DNA of 58,964 nucleotides. It comes from Azolla pinnata. Lineage: Eukaryota; Streptophyta; Polypodiopsida; Salviniales; Salviniaceae. Below, one piece after another: positions 35,953 through 49,400 of this stretch. The notes beneath the pieces were generated by a model, which did not search any database, was not told the DNA's origin, and worked only from the letters and a program-made list of their open reading frames with translations. The stretch's first letter is position 1, and each line of letters starts with the position of its first letter. Where the stretch lies: the NCBI GenBank assembly GCA_037176905.1, contig JBBBWG010027867.1, forward strand, positions 1 through 58,964. The letters run 5' to 3'. A program made the position numbers and the translations under genes.

Positions 35953-38900
35953 ATGGAAGCTGCTCCGCAGGATGCGACCCGGGAGCGGGAGCAGGAGCAG
36001 GAGCAGGTGTCCGCCTTCCTCTCCGTCGACGCAGGAAACCTCCTCGTCTCCGACTCCCGCGACTTCGCCATCGCTTCCTCATCTTCCAGGTCCCCCCCCC
36101 GCACTTCAAGTGCACCATCGTCATGCTTCTTTTTCGTCATCGGATTTCAGATCCTCGCTTTCCGTCTTGAAATATGCTCGTGTTGGATTTTTCCTCGCTT
36201 TGCTTCATGAAACCCTAAACGCGCAACGTTCTTCCTCTTGCTGTTGCTTGATTTTGTTTTGCCTTACTCGATTGGTTGCTTAAGCGAGCTTTCCTGCACT
36301 TCGGCATTGCTCCTTTTACTGAGCTTCGGTTGGATTATCATACTGCCGTTTCTCAGGGATGGCACAACTTCTTCTTCTCTTAATTCGTCTTGTCTTTTGT
36401 TTGCTCTATTTCCATCGTTGATGGCATAACCTTATCATTCTCAATGATGAGATGGCTTGGCAAGATTGGTCTGCGATGATCAGAAGACTTTCCTCTTTTT
36501 TCTTGTTATGATTCTTTGTTTTTCTTACAGTTTTTTCCAGAGATGAAATAAGATGGTAGGTACAGACTGTATTGACATTTTTTTCGCTCTGTGTATGCTT
36601 TTCTATCTTCCATCCTTCTGCTTTGCTTACTTCTCATAATAATTTCTGTCAGAGAGGAGATAGCTCGACAATGCTTGGAAATAGGACAGAAAGCTCTTCA
36701 GGCTTTGGCTGAGAAGCTTTTCATGCTTCCTTCTACTCCAGAGAAGATTGGACGACTTGTGAAACTTCCTCCTCCCACAATACAGCTGCCTCGAGAGAAG
36801 CCTGTGAGTATTTTGTACTTATTTGAAGAATTATTCCTTGTGAAAAAGTTGCAGGGTTTTCTTATTTATGTTCTCAACTCGGAAGGGTTTAGGACAATTT
36901 TGTTTATATCATTCAATTTCTACCTCATCTAAGGAATGTTGTTCATCCTTGCTAAGATACATAGATGCCTTTCTTGGTTCTATCATCAAATCGTGAGAGT
37001 ATTATTTAATTTTTTTCAACATTCATTGCTTTTCAATCTCATCTAAGGAAAGTTGTTCTTGTTTATGCTGTAATATGTAATACTAAGTTTCTTTACGCTT
37101 TTGTTTGATGTTGTATCTAAACAGCTGCCTAAACCTAGACCCCCCACAAAATGGGAGGTTTTTGCTCAAAGAAAAGGTAGTTTTTTTTTCAGTAGTTCTG
37201 GTTGTGGCATATATTAGTGTATTGATTAGTCTCTGGTTATAATATTCTGTTTTTTTACCTCAGGAATTACGAAAAGGAAACGTAGCAAACTTGAGTTTGA
37301 TGAACAAACCAATGATTGGAAACGGAGATATGGCTACAAACGAGTAAAAGATGAGAATGACATTCCCATCATTGAAGCAAAGTCATCGGATGGTATGTCG
37401 CACTTATTTTATGCTATTTGTTAGCTCTAATATAATGGTTATATGGTTTTAGCAAGGGTACGCCAAACAGTCCATCTGTTGAACTGCCAGTTATTATATG
37501 CTATTTCATGTGCAAAATGGGACTTATCATCGTTGGTGTCTTGAACCATTTCACACAAGTTACTCTATCTATGATCATTGCCCAATCATTGGTATTTTCA
37601 TCTGGAGCACTGTTGAATGCATGTCAGCTATGAAGTTATATACTCCATGTGTGAAAATTTCCTCATCATCATGTCTTAAAACTGTTGCACACATGATACT
37701 TTGCTATTTGTAATCATTGGCCAATTATCAACCATTCCATCCAGAGTATGTCAAATATATGTCAAATATGAAGACATTTAACTGTCATTGACGACAATTA
37801 AACAAGTATTGATACACGCCACAATTCATTGACTGAATATGGTCTAAAGATAAACGTTGTTTGTTCCCTCATAATTCTTCAGCTTCTATTGTCATATATA
37901 CATGCGTTTCACAAATTATCTAAAATCATTCAGTCTTTTCCTATGCAGAACCGGGTTCAGATCCATTTGCACAACGACTTCATGAAAAGAAATCTCGGAT
38001 TGCCAAACAAGAGAAGAATGAACTTGAAAATCTGAAAAGAGCTGCGAAAGTTGGTGGCAAAGGAGCATTACCGAGGTTTATATATATCCATTAGATTCAA
38101 ACAGTAATGACACTATCAAGCATTGGTACTGAGGTGAATGTTCTGGTACTGGACTAATATGCAGCACTGTCCAATTGGCTGCAACGAGTTTGCCGATAAC
38201 TGGAACTAAGGAAGCGCCAAGAAAGATAGAAAAAGGGGAAATAGGATTTGCAGCAGGTCTAGCGAGCACTGCAACTGCAAGTGGCGGGAAATTTGATCGT
38301 AAACTAGATGGAGAAAAACCTGCAAAGAACCCTGGGAAGCATAGAAAGGTGCTTTATAATTTGTCTTGAGATTCTTTCAGGCTGTGAGATGCTATACAGA
38401 AAAATCAAAATTGGTTGTGTGATTCTTTAATAGTAGATCAGCTATTGCAGTTTTATGTTGGATACATAAATATCAGCTATTACATTTTGGGGTTGGATAC
38501 ATGAAAATCAAATTTAGTGGTGTGATTCTTTACGTGGCTGTTAGATCAGTTACTGCATTGTTCCATAAGGTGCTCATCTCATAGTCAACTTTTTTTTTCA
38601 GTTCCTCCCAGTTGTGGAAGGTTCAGGGATTGGACAACAAGAGAAAATGCAATTTGAACGGGTCTTAAGCAAACTGCTTGCACAGAACAGCCATGAGATA
38701 ATGGACGTGAACAAGGTGGTAGCTATAAAACATTTGTTGGAAACGTTATATTTTATATGTACTAAATTTGCTTGATGTGTTTTATGAACTGTCAGGCTGT
38801 GAGCGTTTTGAACGTTGAAGAAGAAAGGCGAGCACATAAAGCAAATATGGCAGGAAAAAGTAAAAAGAAATGGAATCCGAAGAACAAAGGTCACAAAGGT

Positions 38901-38966
38901 GGATTCTCAAGACCATCAGGTAAGCAACATAGTAAGAAATCTGGTTCAAAAGGCAGAGTGAAGTAG
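35953..38966 (+). CDS. RRS1: Ribosome biogenesis regulatory protein RRS1 homologue
   Basis: Nucleolar factor needed for 60S subunit assembly; with Rpf2 it loads the 5S RNP onto pre-ribosomes. Exons: 35953-36089, 36653-36803, 37125-37176, 37264-37392, 37949-38075, 38165-38348, 38602-38715, 38796-38966. All are GT-AG and in phase; product 354 aa. Conserved segments in order: [53 protein letters not shown] followed by [77 protein letters not shown] and KHRKFLPVVEG. The tail is Lys/Gly-rich ([16 protein letters not shown]), as in other RRS1 proteins. The start ATG opens the conserved N-terminal region and has no better upstream alternative. It is divergent from the PPR gene across the telomere-like arrays. 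Confidence 0.95.
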
Positions 38967-41900
38967 ACCTAAATTTGTACGTGCTCTCAAGTGGAGAGCT
39001 ATATTTACGTGTCGAAGCGGGGAACCTTGTTTTATGTAACAATAGCAAATCGATAATATCATGATGTGGATGCTATTGGATATGAGTTGAGTCCAGTCTT
39101 TTTGTTTAATTTAAAGGAAGAGCAATTTCCAACTTGCATGGAGGATTTCCTCATTTATATATATGTTTGCATATTTGACTCTTTTATCCATTTTTTAAAA
39201 AATTAAAATTTGGTCTTCTGAATATCACATACTACCCACATAGTTTGTAAAACATAAATCCTTGTGCCTCTTTGTTCCATCATTTCTTTAGAGCAGAAGG
39301 GAAATTTTGTTTGCCAAATGAATATCTTCAAATGTTCATGTCATGTACATAGGATGGCTGTATTTGATGAAAGCCTCAATGACATTTGGAAAAACCTCTG
39401 ATGATTGGTTGACTCGTGATATTTGAACGCAAGATGGTGTATTTGGACTAGTATATAATTATCCTTTGGTTTTTGTATTGAATCCTGTTTTGGTGTATAT
39501 ATTAACTTGGTTTTTGGGGCATTTGAAATCCATTTTTAACAATTAACCTTTCAACGGAACACTTCTTGTAAACATCTCCATTCATATTTAAGAGAACAAA
39601 CCTGCAAGGTGTAGCTCGTTTTTACTCTTTTTATATTGGAAAGCCACAGTTAATGTCTGATTATTCTACTAGTGTATATGATCTGCAGCTCATCCCATGA
39701 TAATTATTAAAACTGTATTCTGGCAGTGTTATCATACGATCAATAGAGTGTCAAACTTCTTTGTTTAATATCCTTCACATTTTTACTGGGACAGTAGACA
39801 AAGTTATTGCATTCTGGATATGTGAAGGTGATGAATTTATTAGCAGCCAATGCCGGCACAGGTTATGGACAGAGAAAGTCATGGGATAAGGTCCATCAGG
39901 TTTGAAGTACTTATGTTTTTAGGAAATTCCCATGTTCGTTGTTCATGATCTTACTCAAGGGCATGCAGGCTTTTGAGCATGTAAAGAAATTCTATGGTAA
40001 TGTCTCGATTACATGTTTGAAGGAGATGCAGGCAACTAGTGGATAAGAACTGCAATATTTACTGTGAATGATAAACAGATTGATATGTTTGCTTCTCTTG
40101 CAGATGATGCAACTGCATGATAAGACTTTGCACACAATCTGCGGTTGAAGATCTGTGCTAAAGAATGCACATGCTACATTCAGGCTGCTCTTACAGATTT
40201 AAGTGACATTCAAAAGACGTACCAGTGGATACATGGGAAAGATTTAAAATGTGTACAGAAAATGATTATGGACTTGGTAGGAGTATATGCTGAATGCTGG
40301 AGCATAATGTCCATTCACAGATCAAATTAACTCAGTTTGGTATGGAACGTGGCTGGGCATGGTACTTATGCCAATACCCCAATCAAGGGCATCATTTTAA
40401 GACCTGATAAGCACAGGAACCTGAAGATGTAGGATCTAATAAGAGCATCTTAATGGTTTGTTCCTTCCCTCTTGCTAGATTTTCCATCTAACTGATGCAC
40501 AAAGCTTCTCATTCTTTTTGGAACATAAATAAGAACACAAAAGTTCTCAACATCAGGAAGATGGAAGGCCTAACCGCATGTCATCATGAGATGGACGGCT
40601 TTAAAGAGGTAAAAAAGCAGAACAGCAAATATCTATTTCTCTGGAAAAGCTTTTAACATCGAGATGGATTGATGTTGATGCAACTTGTGTCAATTCCAGA
40701 GGGGGTAAAGAGATACATAACAGATTGTTTGTCTTTGCTGGGAACTGGGAATCGGATCCTCATTATATATGGGGTTGGTTGCATGACAGAGGATGAAAAT
40801 CAGAAACTTTTATGTCGATGTGATTGGACGAGGGTGCACAACTGATTGATTGGAGGCAGGTGTGATCTCCGAGAGGATGAGCACAAATGGAGCCTGAAAT
40901 ATTGCAATGGGATAGAAGATATAGATGAGATGTAACCTGAGATTAGCTGCAGGGGCGATGCCACTGCGTGCTGAAGATATACATTTATATGGGGGTTGTT
41001 GGATCCAAGAGATGGTGGTTGCAAGCCTCGAGGCAGAAGTCGTCGGGCCAAATTGCTTTTGGAATCATATGCACAGCATGTGGCTACAGTGGGTACAGAT
41101 TCAGGGGATTTGATCGAAGCGATCCCATGTTTGTTGGACATGCTAAAAATAGCTGTCGATTCATGGGCAGCAACATGCATGTCTTGTCCATTCTTGTTGT
41201 TCTTTCTTCTTCTCATTCCATAGCCTTGCGTCAGCTTGTTGATATGATCTGCCTGTATTCTGGGTGCCCAAGTCTCTCAAAATGCAATTTGTTCAGCTGC
41301 TTACAGTGCTTAAGCCATGTTTGGCTAGGTAGTTAACTAGATATGGAGGTGGTTCATACGAGTTTTGTCGGCTCGATTGGATTCGACTGATTAGGTGTTG
41401 TCGTTGAGGCAGGGTTGCTTTAGCAGCTGGTCCCTAGAGATGTTGGGCGACATGGGACGGGATAGTCGCTTGTCGGCTCCTCATAAAGCTCGAGCTGTAT
41501 ACCGACTGAGCAGGAGGCTAGTTAGTGGATCGATCGTCGAGCTCTGCGATGTAACCAAGCATTGTGGATCGGATGTGATTGCCACCAGTTCATTGCTTGT
41601 GGCCTTCTGGCTTGTTGATGATCGAATCGCCCGCTCCACTGGTGCGGTGCTTCTGCAGGGTTGTCTCCCAAACATCAATCCCACGGGGCTTGCGCATTTT
41701 GCGCCTCTCCTTTCTCGACAGCAAAAGGTTGATCACACTCATGAAAGAAGAAGAAGAAGAAAAGAAGAAAAACAAAACAAACTACAGAAAAAGCAAGAAA
41801 CAAAACACCATCAAAGTGCACCACCACCACCACTACTACCACCACCACCCCCCCCCCCCACCCCCTCCATGATCTTCTCTGCAAACAGTGAGATTTGCTC

Positions 41901-42889
41901 GTCGTGCGATTGCTTGCAATTGCGCCGTCCTCTCTCTCCCCCCCTTCCCCCCCCCCCATTCAAGTGTTCCTCCTCTTCTTCTTATGCTTTTTCGTTCTTT
42001 TCTTTTTCTACGTCGAGAGTGCGTTTACAACACTTCGTCGGGAAAAAAGCGGTTGTGCCCCATGGGAACGTGTGTGCGATTTCGACACATGAATCTGACG
42101 TCGTCCGGAAAGAAGCGAAATGGGGGCTCACGGAACGTGCATTTCGGGGCACATTGCGCTCAATCGATCGATTGGATTCGGGGGTCGATTTTCGCAAGTG
42201 TTGGAACCACTTGGGAAAGCGAAGCGATCCGTTCCTGATCGATTCCCCAATAATAGCTGCCTCCATTAATCAGCAGCAGCAGCAGCAGCAGCACCATGAT
42301 GATCATCATCGATGTGCTAGACACCAAGCCGGTTAAGATCCTCGGTGTTCCATCCATGGATGGTCATGGATCATGCATGTCTCTCCATATATGCATGTAG
42401 TAGGTAGGTGTGCATGTACTTGGAGACATTTGCAAGTCAAGCGGTCGCATTCGGACTTGCGAAACAATCTATGCGTTTTAGGTCGCTAACCCCAGCGAGA
42501 TCATGCTTGCGGCAATCGTCCGCATATCTTACTTATTGTCCCCCCTATTTGGCTGATAGCCACAATCGGCAATTGTCAACCAACGTTAGCGAGAGACCCG
42601 CAAAGCCTAAATATGTCTGTATGTATGCATGCATGCCTTTCTCTCTATAGTCTTCTTCTTCTTCTTCTTCTTCTTCTTCTTCGATCTTGCCTTGTCCTCT
42701 GAAGAGGATGTCTCATTCCACCAGAGGTTATGCAATTCAACAAGCAAGCGTCGCCGGACAAGGAATCGATCTCTCCTTCTCTTCCGCGTTACTACATTCC
42801 ATGCCATGCCATGCCATGCACCGAGGTTATGGCGAGCCATCTACGGGATCCCAGACATATTTGGAGCGATGTATGCATGCATGCACACA

Positions 42890-43006
42890 TACATAGACAG
42901 ACACACACATACACACACATATATACATACACACACATGCACATATATGCACACATACACAGACACACATATATACATACACACACATACACAGGCACAC
43001 ATACAT

Positions 43007-43042
<36 letters not shown>
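42890..43042. repeat. (AC)n / ACAT microsatellite
   Basis: Interrupted CACACATA repeats ending in a cleaner (AC)n run of about 15 units. Source of the Cys/Val and His/Thr shadow ORFs on both strands. Confidence 0.9.
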
Positions 43043-43045
<3 letters not shown>

Positions 43046-43174
43046 TTGCATGATGGGTGGTGAATCTATGACAATGTGTGCCCCCTCAAAAAAAAGAAAA
43101 GAAGATAGTGGACCTGAACTTGGGAACAGAGGAGCAGGGGAGGAGCAGAGCAGAAGAGAGGAGAAGAGATCAGA

Positions 43175-43296
<122 letters not shown>

Positions 43297-44064
43297 AAGG
43301 AAGAGGAAGAGAGCAGAAGAGGAAGAGAGCAGAGCTTAGAGCAGAGATATGGGTGGAGGAGAAGGAAGTTTTGCTTCAGTGTCAGAAGAGGGAGGTATGA
43401 GTCAGTCAGTCAGTCAGGTCTCCTCCACTACCACCAACACACACCCACACACACACACACACACACTCTCTCTCTCTTCTCTTTCTCCATAATTGCCCAC
43501 ACAGAGTAGAGTCCCTCTCCCCCTTCCTCCTCCCTCCATTAGCTCCACCATCTCCACCACCACCATCTCCCTTCTCCTCCCCATGGATGTGTTGAACCCA
43601 ACAAAAAAAAGAAAAGAAAGAACAGAACAGAACAGAACAGAACAGAAAAGCTCAGCTCACCCACAACCCAAAGTGCAAAGAGCTCTGCTCTCCACTTCCT
43701 CCTCCTCCCCCCCCCTCTATATCTACCTCCCTCTCCCTTTCTTGGTTGCTTCCATCCCCAACTTCCCCCGCCTCCTGTGCTTGCTTGCCTTTGCTCTTGC
43801 ACACCCATATCCATCCTCAGGCACCTCAACAAGGTAAATGGGCCATACCTCTCTATGCAAGTGCTCGCATCAGAAAGAAAGCTTGCCCTGCTCCGGGCTT
43901 TCCTCCCCTCCCCACATGCATGTTTTGGGCCCATGCAGATTCTTCTTCCAACCCAAGCTCAGATGTTGTTGTTACTGTGCTTGTGATTTCGATGGATGCT
44001 CATCATTCTTTCTGTCCCTGTTTCTTTCGGCTTTGTTCGCTTAGGGCTCCTGTAGTAGCACGTC

Positions 44065-45471
44065 ATGGCATCTGCAGAGTTCCTGACAGTGGTAGAGAAT
44101 GCTGATCTCACCCGCTGCATCAGACCCCAGCCGCCTCTCGCACTGGAAACTATATCCTCCTCCAGCCATCATCAAGCAAAGAGAAGAAAAGTTAGTCGTG
44201 ATGCAGAAGATGAGGTATGCGTATTGTAACAAATATGATGTGCAGAATGGCGTACTAGCATCGTTGCTGAAAGCAATTCGAGTACCTTACTTGATAGCCC
44301 AATCGTTGAATCTGCAGAGTGATGCAGACTATGATTTGGAAGGAGAGAGTGATGACGACTGCGGCGGTAAAGAAGCTGATTCAGAGGAGGAAGAAGAGGA
44401 AGACAGGTTGAGCACGGTCCATGGAAGAACACAGAGCGCCATAGAGGTAGGTAACCTCATTACATCCGTGATTGTGTCTGCTTCATAGTGCATAGCCTCA
44501 AAGAATGTTCTATGGTTTCAACATACTCTCCTCCATGGAAATACAGGTCGATTCTGTGAATGAGAGGTTGAGCGCTCTCCAACATCTGCTACCACATGGC
44601 CTTGAAGTGAGAAATTCCTCTACTTGTTTGCTTCTTCATCATATGTGTACATGCAATCATGGATGGCACCTTACCAGTGGCCTTGTTATACGTGTCATAA
44701 ATACCTTGTAGCTGGAAGAGGATGAGATCCTGAAAGTGGCTGTGGAGTATGTGAGAGAGCTGGAGAGGGAGATTCAGGTATGGGGTACATATGTTAGCAT
44801 CCATGTATACAGGCTGCTTACATCTCTACCAATGCTTGATTTGGTTCATCTTTGTATTGTTCACTCTCTTCTGTACTGCATATCTTACATCCGATATACT
44901 GCAATCCTGTGATTCAGGTATGGATATATATATATGTTATCATCCATGTATACAGGCTGCATACATCTCTATCAATGCTTTCTTTCGATTCACCTTCTAC
45001 TGTTCACTCCCAACTGTGCTGCATATCTTATGCCTTTTACATCCACCATACTGCAATCCTGTCAATTGATCCATCTCCTTCTGACTGGATCATCTTGCTA
45101 TGTGTGCACTCTCTTCTGTACTGCATATCTTACATCCGATATACTGCAATCCTGTGATTCAGGTATGGATATATATATATGTTATCATCCATGTATACAG
45201 GCTGCATACATCTCTATCAATGCTTTCTTTCGATTCACCTTCTACTGTTCACTCCCAACTGTGCTGCATATCTTATGCCTTCTACATCCACCATACTGCA
45301 ATCCTGTCAATTGATCCATCTCCTTCTGACTGGATCATCTTGCTATGTGTGCAGATGTTTGACACTTCGACTGATAACCATTGCTGGCTCAACCATGGGA
45401 TCAGCGACGCGCCTTTGCAAAAGAGGGGCCTATGCATAGTTCCGCTGTCTGCTCTTGCTAAAGCTCTATAA
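44065..45471 (+). CDS. Helix-loop-helix protein lacking a basic region
   Basis: Small, probably nuclear regulator. Model: exons 44065-44214, 44318-44446, 44547-44606, 44712-44777, 45355-45471; every junction is GT-AG in phase 0; 173 aa. Residues 1-50 contain a basic patch (AKRRKVSRDAEDE). Residues 51-86 are strongly acidic (DSEEEEEEDR). Residues 94-135 read as helix-loop-helix: VNERLSALQHLLPHGLE then LEEDEILKVAVEYVRELERE. Directly before helix 1 the residues are TQSAIEVDS, with no H-E-R-R basic motif, so DNA binding in the usual way is unlikely and dimer-based repression of bHLH partners is the natural guess. The tail LQKRGLCIVPLSALAKAL resembles the RGLCLVP/M-type motif at the end of several plant bHLH subgroups. 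The first two exons rest on phase and composition only; exons 3-5 are firmer. Intron 4 contains repeated copies of its own donor region. Confidence 0.7.
44771..45354. repeat. Repeated segment filling intron 4 of the HLH gene
   Basis: Three related copies begin GATTCAGGTATGG at 44771, 44911 and 45156. The last two have a period of 245 and are nearly identical. The first is shorter and more diverged. The first copy contains the real exon 4 end and donor; the last runs into the exon 5 acceptor. Confidence 0.9.
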
Positions 45472-46427
45472 GTAGAAAGCCAGCGGTCTCCATATCTGTA
45501 GCCATGTATCCTTACAAGTCCTTTAGCCATCCTGCTGATGGCATTTCCTTGTGCAAGACGATGTCAATCTCACGTACAAAAAGAAAGCATCTCTTTAGTA
45601 GAAGAAAGTAAGGTAACCAGTTACAACTTTGAAAGCCAACCAACAGATTGGTCAGTGTAGTGTTTCTGATTTGGGTACAAAGAAAAAGAGCTACTTTGCG
45701 TTCAAATTTATCCCAATGCACAATCTTTAGCTGCTACTTTGAATGTCTCACACGAAAAGGGAGGATAACAATCTGGCATAGATATGACTTACTAGGAGCG
45801 CAATGATGATTGGAAGGTCGCTCCCTTCAAGGGGAACTGAACTAATCACTGTATAGAAAGTAGCCGATAAGGATTATTGACAGTGGTCATTGATGATCAC
45901 AAGTATCTAATCATAATCTTAGTTCCCTTATAAAAATGAATTCTACTGGAAAAGTAGCCACATGTCAGAAAAAGCAGGTGCAGATAAAACCTGGAGAGCC
46001 AGTGAACGCAGGTGAAGGTTTATAAACCTTATAAAGAAAAACCGAAAACCGTTTCAGAATTGTGCAGAAAAAACGGTGCAGTGGCAACTTAAGAACAATA
46101 AACATCTGTATAATTTTTAACTAGAGTTTGAATTTAATGGCTAACTCATGCTCTAAATTATATTCAATTCAATGGCAAACCCAAATTGACAAGTTTAAAC
46201 TCCAAGGGGATTGATTGATTCCCAGTACATGCTTCTATTGATACACTCATGGCAATGTTCATGCGCATGTTGCTTATGATTGTTCCATCCTCACAAACAA
46301 GGCAGCCACTTAAATTATTTTACAATGTAACTTTTGAAGGGGGCTTTGTCTGCTTGACTTCACACAAGTTATCTATGGTCATCCAATGTCTGCGCTTTAT
46401 AAAGACATAACAAAAGATCATTACTCT
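45472..46427. other. Intergenic between convergent HLH and COQ3 genes
   Basis: AT-rich 3' flanks of both genes. Nothing else recognised. Confidence 0.6.
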
Positions 46428-49400
46428 CTATGAGGAATGTGGCATCTTTACTCCAAAAGCTATGTAATTGACACTTGTATCTTCTGATAAGAACCACGCT
46501 CCAGTCAATGGGTTGAAAACCATTCCTGCCATTTCTTTTAGCTGCATTTACATCCACAGTATGCATCACTTTTAGAAAACATGAAGCTGTCTGTATTATT
46601 TCAGAAGAATTTCAAAGCTTTAGTTAGGTAGTTTAATCTAACATACACACCAAGTCGTGAATAATTCCTCTCTTTGTGGTCTCTCTGATTTCGTTAGGAC
46701 AAAACAATTTGGTGATATTCCATCCCTGCTTTGGGTTTTGCATGCCAAAAGCATAGTGGAAGCTTTACATGGATTGACATCATATGTATAAAGAAAAGGT
46801 TGAGCTTCATGGCAACCACTCACAACTATGCCCATCTCTAGTTTAAGAACCATGGCTAAATAATATGCTTAAACCTGCACTTCTGTCTCTAGGTCTCCAG
46901 GAACACACACCACGTGAGCCAGCTTGTGTGAGGGAAATTACATCACGTACAACAAAAAAGTGCGACCTCAGAAAAAGAAAATAGTGCGACCCAATACCTA
47001 TGATAAGGAGAAACTTATGGAAACGCAAATCTCTATGTAAATGATTAGAGGGAAATTCAACTAAACTTTATATTCAACACTTAAAAGAGAGACAAACCGT
47101 GATGCGTGTTTGAGCCATAAGAAGTGCAACCTCATTTGGAGTGACAAACTTGGTCCACTCATGAGTTCCCTTGGGCACCTGATCAAAAACATAAAAGCTC
47201 CTCGATAAGAATTCTGGAAGAATCTACCCAATTGTGCAATTAAACGAGAACTCAAATACATTATGCCACATACAAGGCACTGAAACCCGCAATTAGAAAG
47301 AATAACTACAAATTGCTTTGATGGATTAGCCAGTGATTCCAGCGCATAACAACTTCTTTATGCTATACCAAATTTTCTTGTAAATATCTACCGGCTCATA
47401 AAAAAATCATTATTCAGAATGGAGAGGATGATGAACGTAAACAATCTTATTGTACATATTTTCCCTCCAAGCCTAAATACAATGGTAGAATTTGGTTCTT
47501 AAAAAATTTCATTCAGAAGGGGGGGAATATGTGCATTCATTGCCCTATTATACAAAAAAGCATGTATACCCATTGTAGAAGACGTTCAGCTACAACAATC
47601 GCCAACAAAAAGCCAGGTACCGATCTGTTGACAGTCGATATGATAGCTGCACCACCTGGTTTTGTAAGAGCCGATAGTGAAGTTACAAATAGCTTGGGGT
47701 CTGAAACATGTTCTATAACCTGCTCAAAACATGTAGGAACAAGTGATTGTCATTTTTCATAACATGCACTCAGTACAGAAAGCAAACTTGTGAGCTGATG
47801 CTTTTGCTTAATTACTATTAAATCAAGATATGAATTGATTTTTCAGATTAATAAACTAACACAGTTTTCACCATGAATGCAACTGAAAGCACAATACCTC
47901 TAGAGAAATAACAACATCAAATAGTTGTTGATCCTCTTTCACTAGTTGCTCTGCCATGATATAAGTGTAAGGATACATCGGCAACATAAAAAAGTAATAG
48001 ATTTTGTACACAAATGATCATAGCATTCCCCACCAGCAGTTACACAGGCATACTCAATTGATGCAGTAAGAGGGTCCTTTACCTACAAAGGTTACAAAAT
48101 CAATTGATATTTCGCAGGAAATACTGGAAAGGCATGCGAGAAAATCACACGTAACAGCAAATCCACCTTCATTATAACCAATCAAATATGGACATCTGTG
48201 GATGCAAGCAAAAAATAAGCATGAAGTCACGGAAAAGCATAAGCCTAAATGCAAACAAAGCATATCCTAAATGCAAACAAAGCATTCAGAAGTAGTCTGA
48301 AACCATTCACTAACTAAAAAAACACATGGAGACACAAAAGTAGATGGGAAAAATGTGATTATTCCGAGTACGAATTCGAAGTTTGCTAAGATGAGAACAT
48401 GCATGTGCCAAATAAATGATAAACCTTGAGTTCTACAGTCAGGTGAAAGAGGTCAGCTGATAACATGAAGTATTTTAGATCGCACCATCAATTTATGTTT
48501 TCTATTAAGGGGAAATCACAGAAGTTTATATGTAATTATTTACGTTGACCTACTATTTCACACTAGTATCAAAACTTCGTACATGAAGGAAGACATGATA
48601 AATCATACAGAATGAGCTCTTGCAATCTTGATATTACTTTCAGCAGCATCTATCCCGACTACTTTGGCACCCATCCGCGAGAGTGGCTACACAAGGAGAT
48701 CAAGATCCATAAGATTCCATAATTTTGCGAAAACTTAAGAATACATAGGCAATGAGTTCTTACACCTCGCATAAAAGTCCTCCCCCACAGCCAACATCCA
48801 ATATGGTTAGCCCATCCAAGGGTTTTGCAGAAAATGTGCTCCTCCTGGAAAAAGAAGGCCAACCATAAAAAGAAAGTACGAAACAAGCTGAAAATCATCT
48901 ACATACGATCTAAAACACATCAATCCCGTAAGTATAACAGGGGGTCAACAGCTGCATTGTCAAATACTTCTCTTAATGCTCAGGTATAGATGCTCTCAAA
49001 CCCGAAGTGCCGACATAAGCTTGAACGGATAAATGAAAGCCGTGTTGGATTCATATTATGGAGCGGTTTAAATGGTCCCTTTGTATCCCACCTGTCAACA
49101 GTATTTTCGAGGTGCCATAGTGAGAATGAGAACGCCTATTAACTATTGATACACAGAAAAACTTCTCATAGAAAACATCTTCATCAATCTAATATCTTTT
49201 CTAAGTGCAACACACAGAACGGCCGGTAAATATTGTTCCCATCAGACCAAAGACGTGTTTGCTGAAGCTTTCCCGGTTGGCTAATGATGCCAAATACCCC
49301 TGTTGATGATACTTCTCCATCATACATCGAAGCATTATGCAGATTCTATTACCAGTTTATCTGTTAGAATGCATATCATCACTTCTGTATAGGAAAGGAA

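Noticed and set aside
41395-42336. 313-codon plus-strand ORF
   Set aside because: Opens at TTG, holds Pro, His and Gln homopolymers, has no recognisable domain and no splice or family support. Could be an unknown gene but cannot be supported.
44065-45471. Assignment of the HLH protein to the SAC51 family
   Set aside because: The acidic region and missing basic region resemble SAC51-type proteins, but the RGLCIVP tail fits other bHLH groups, so no subgroup was named.
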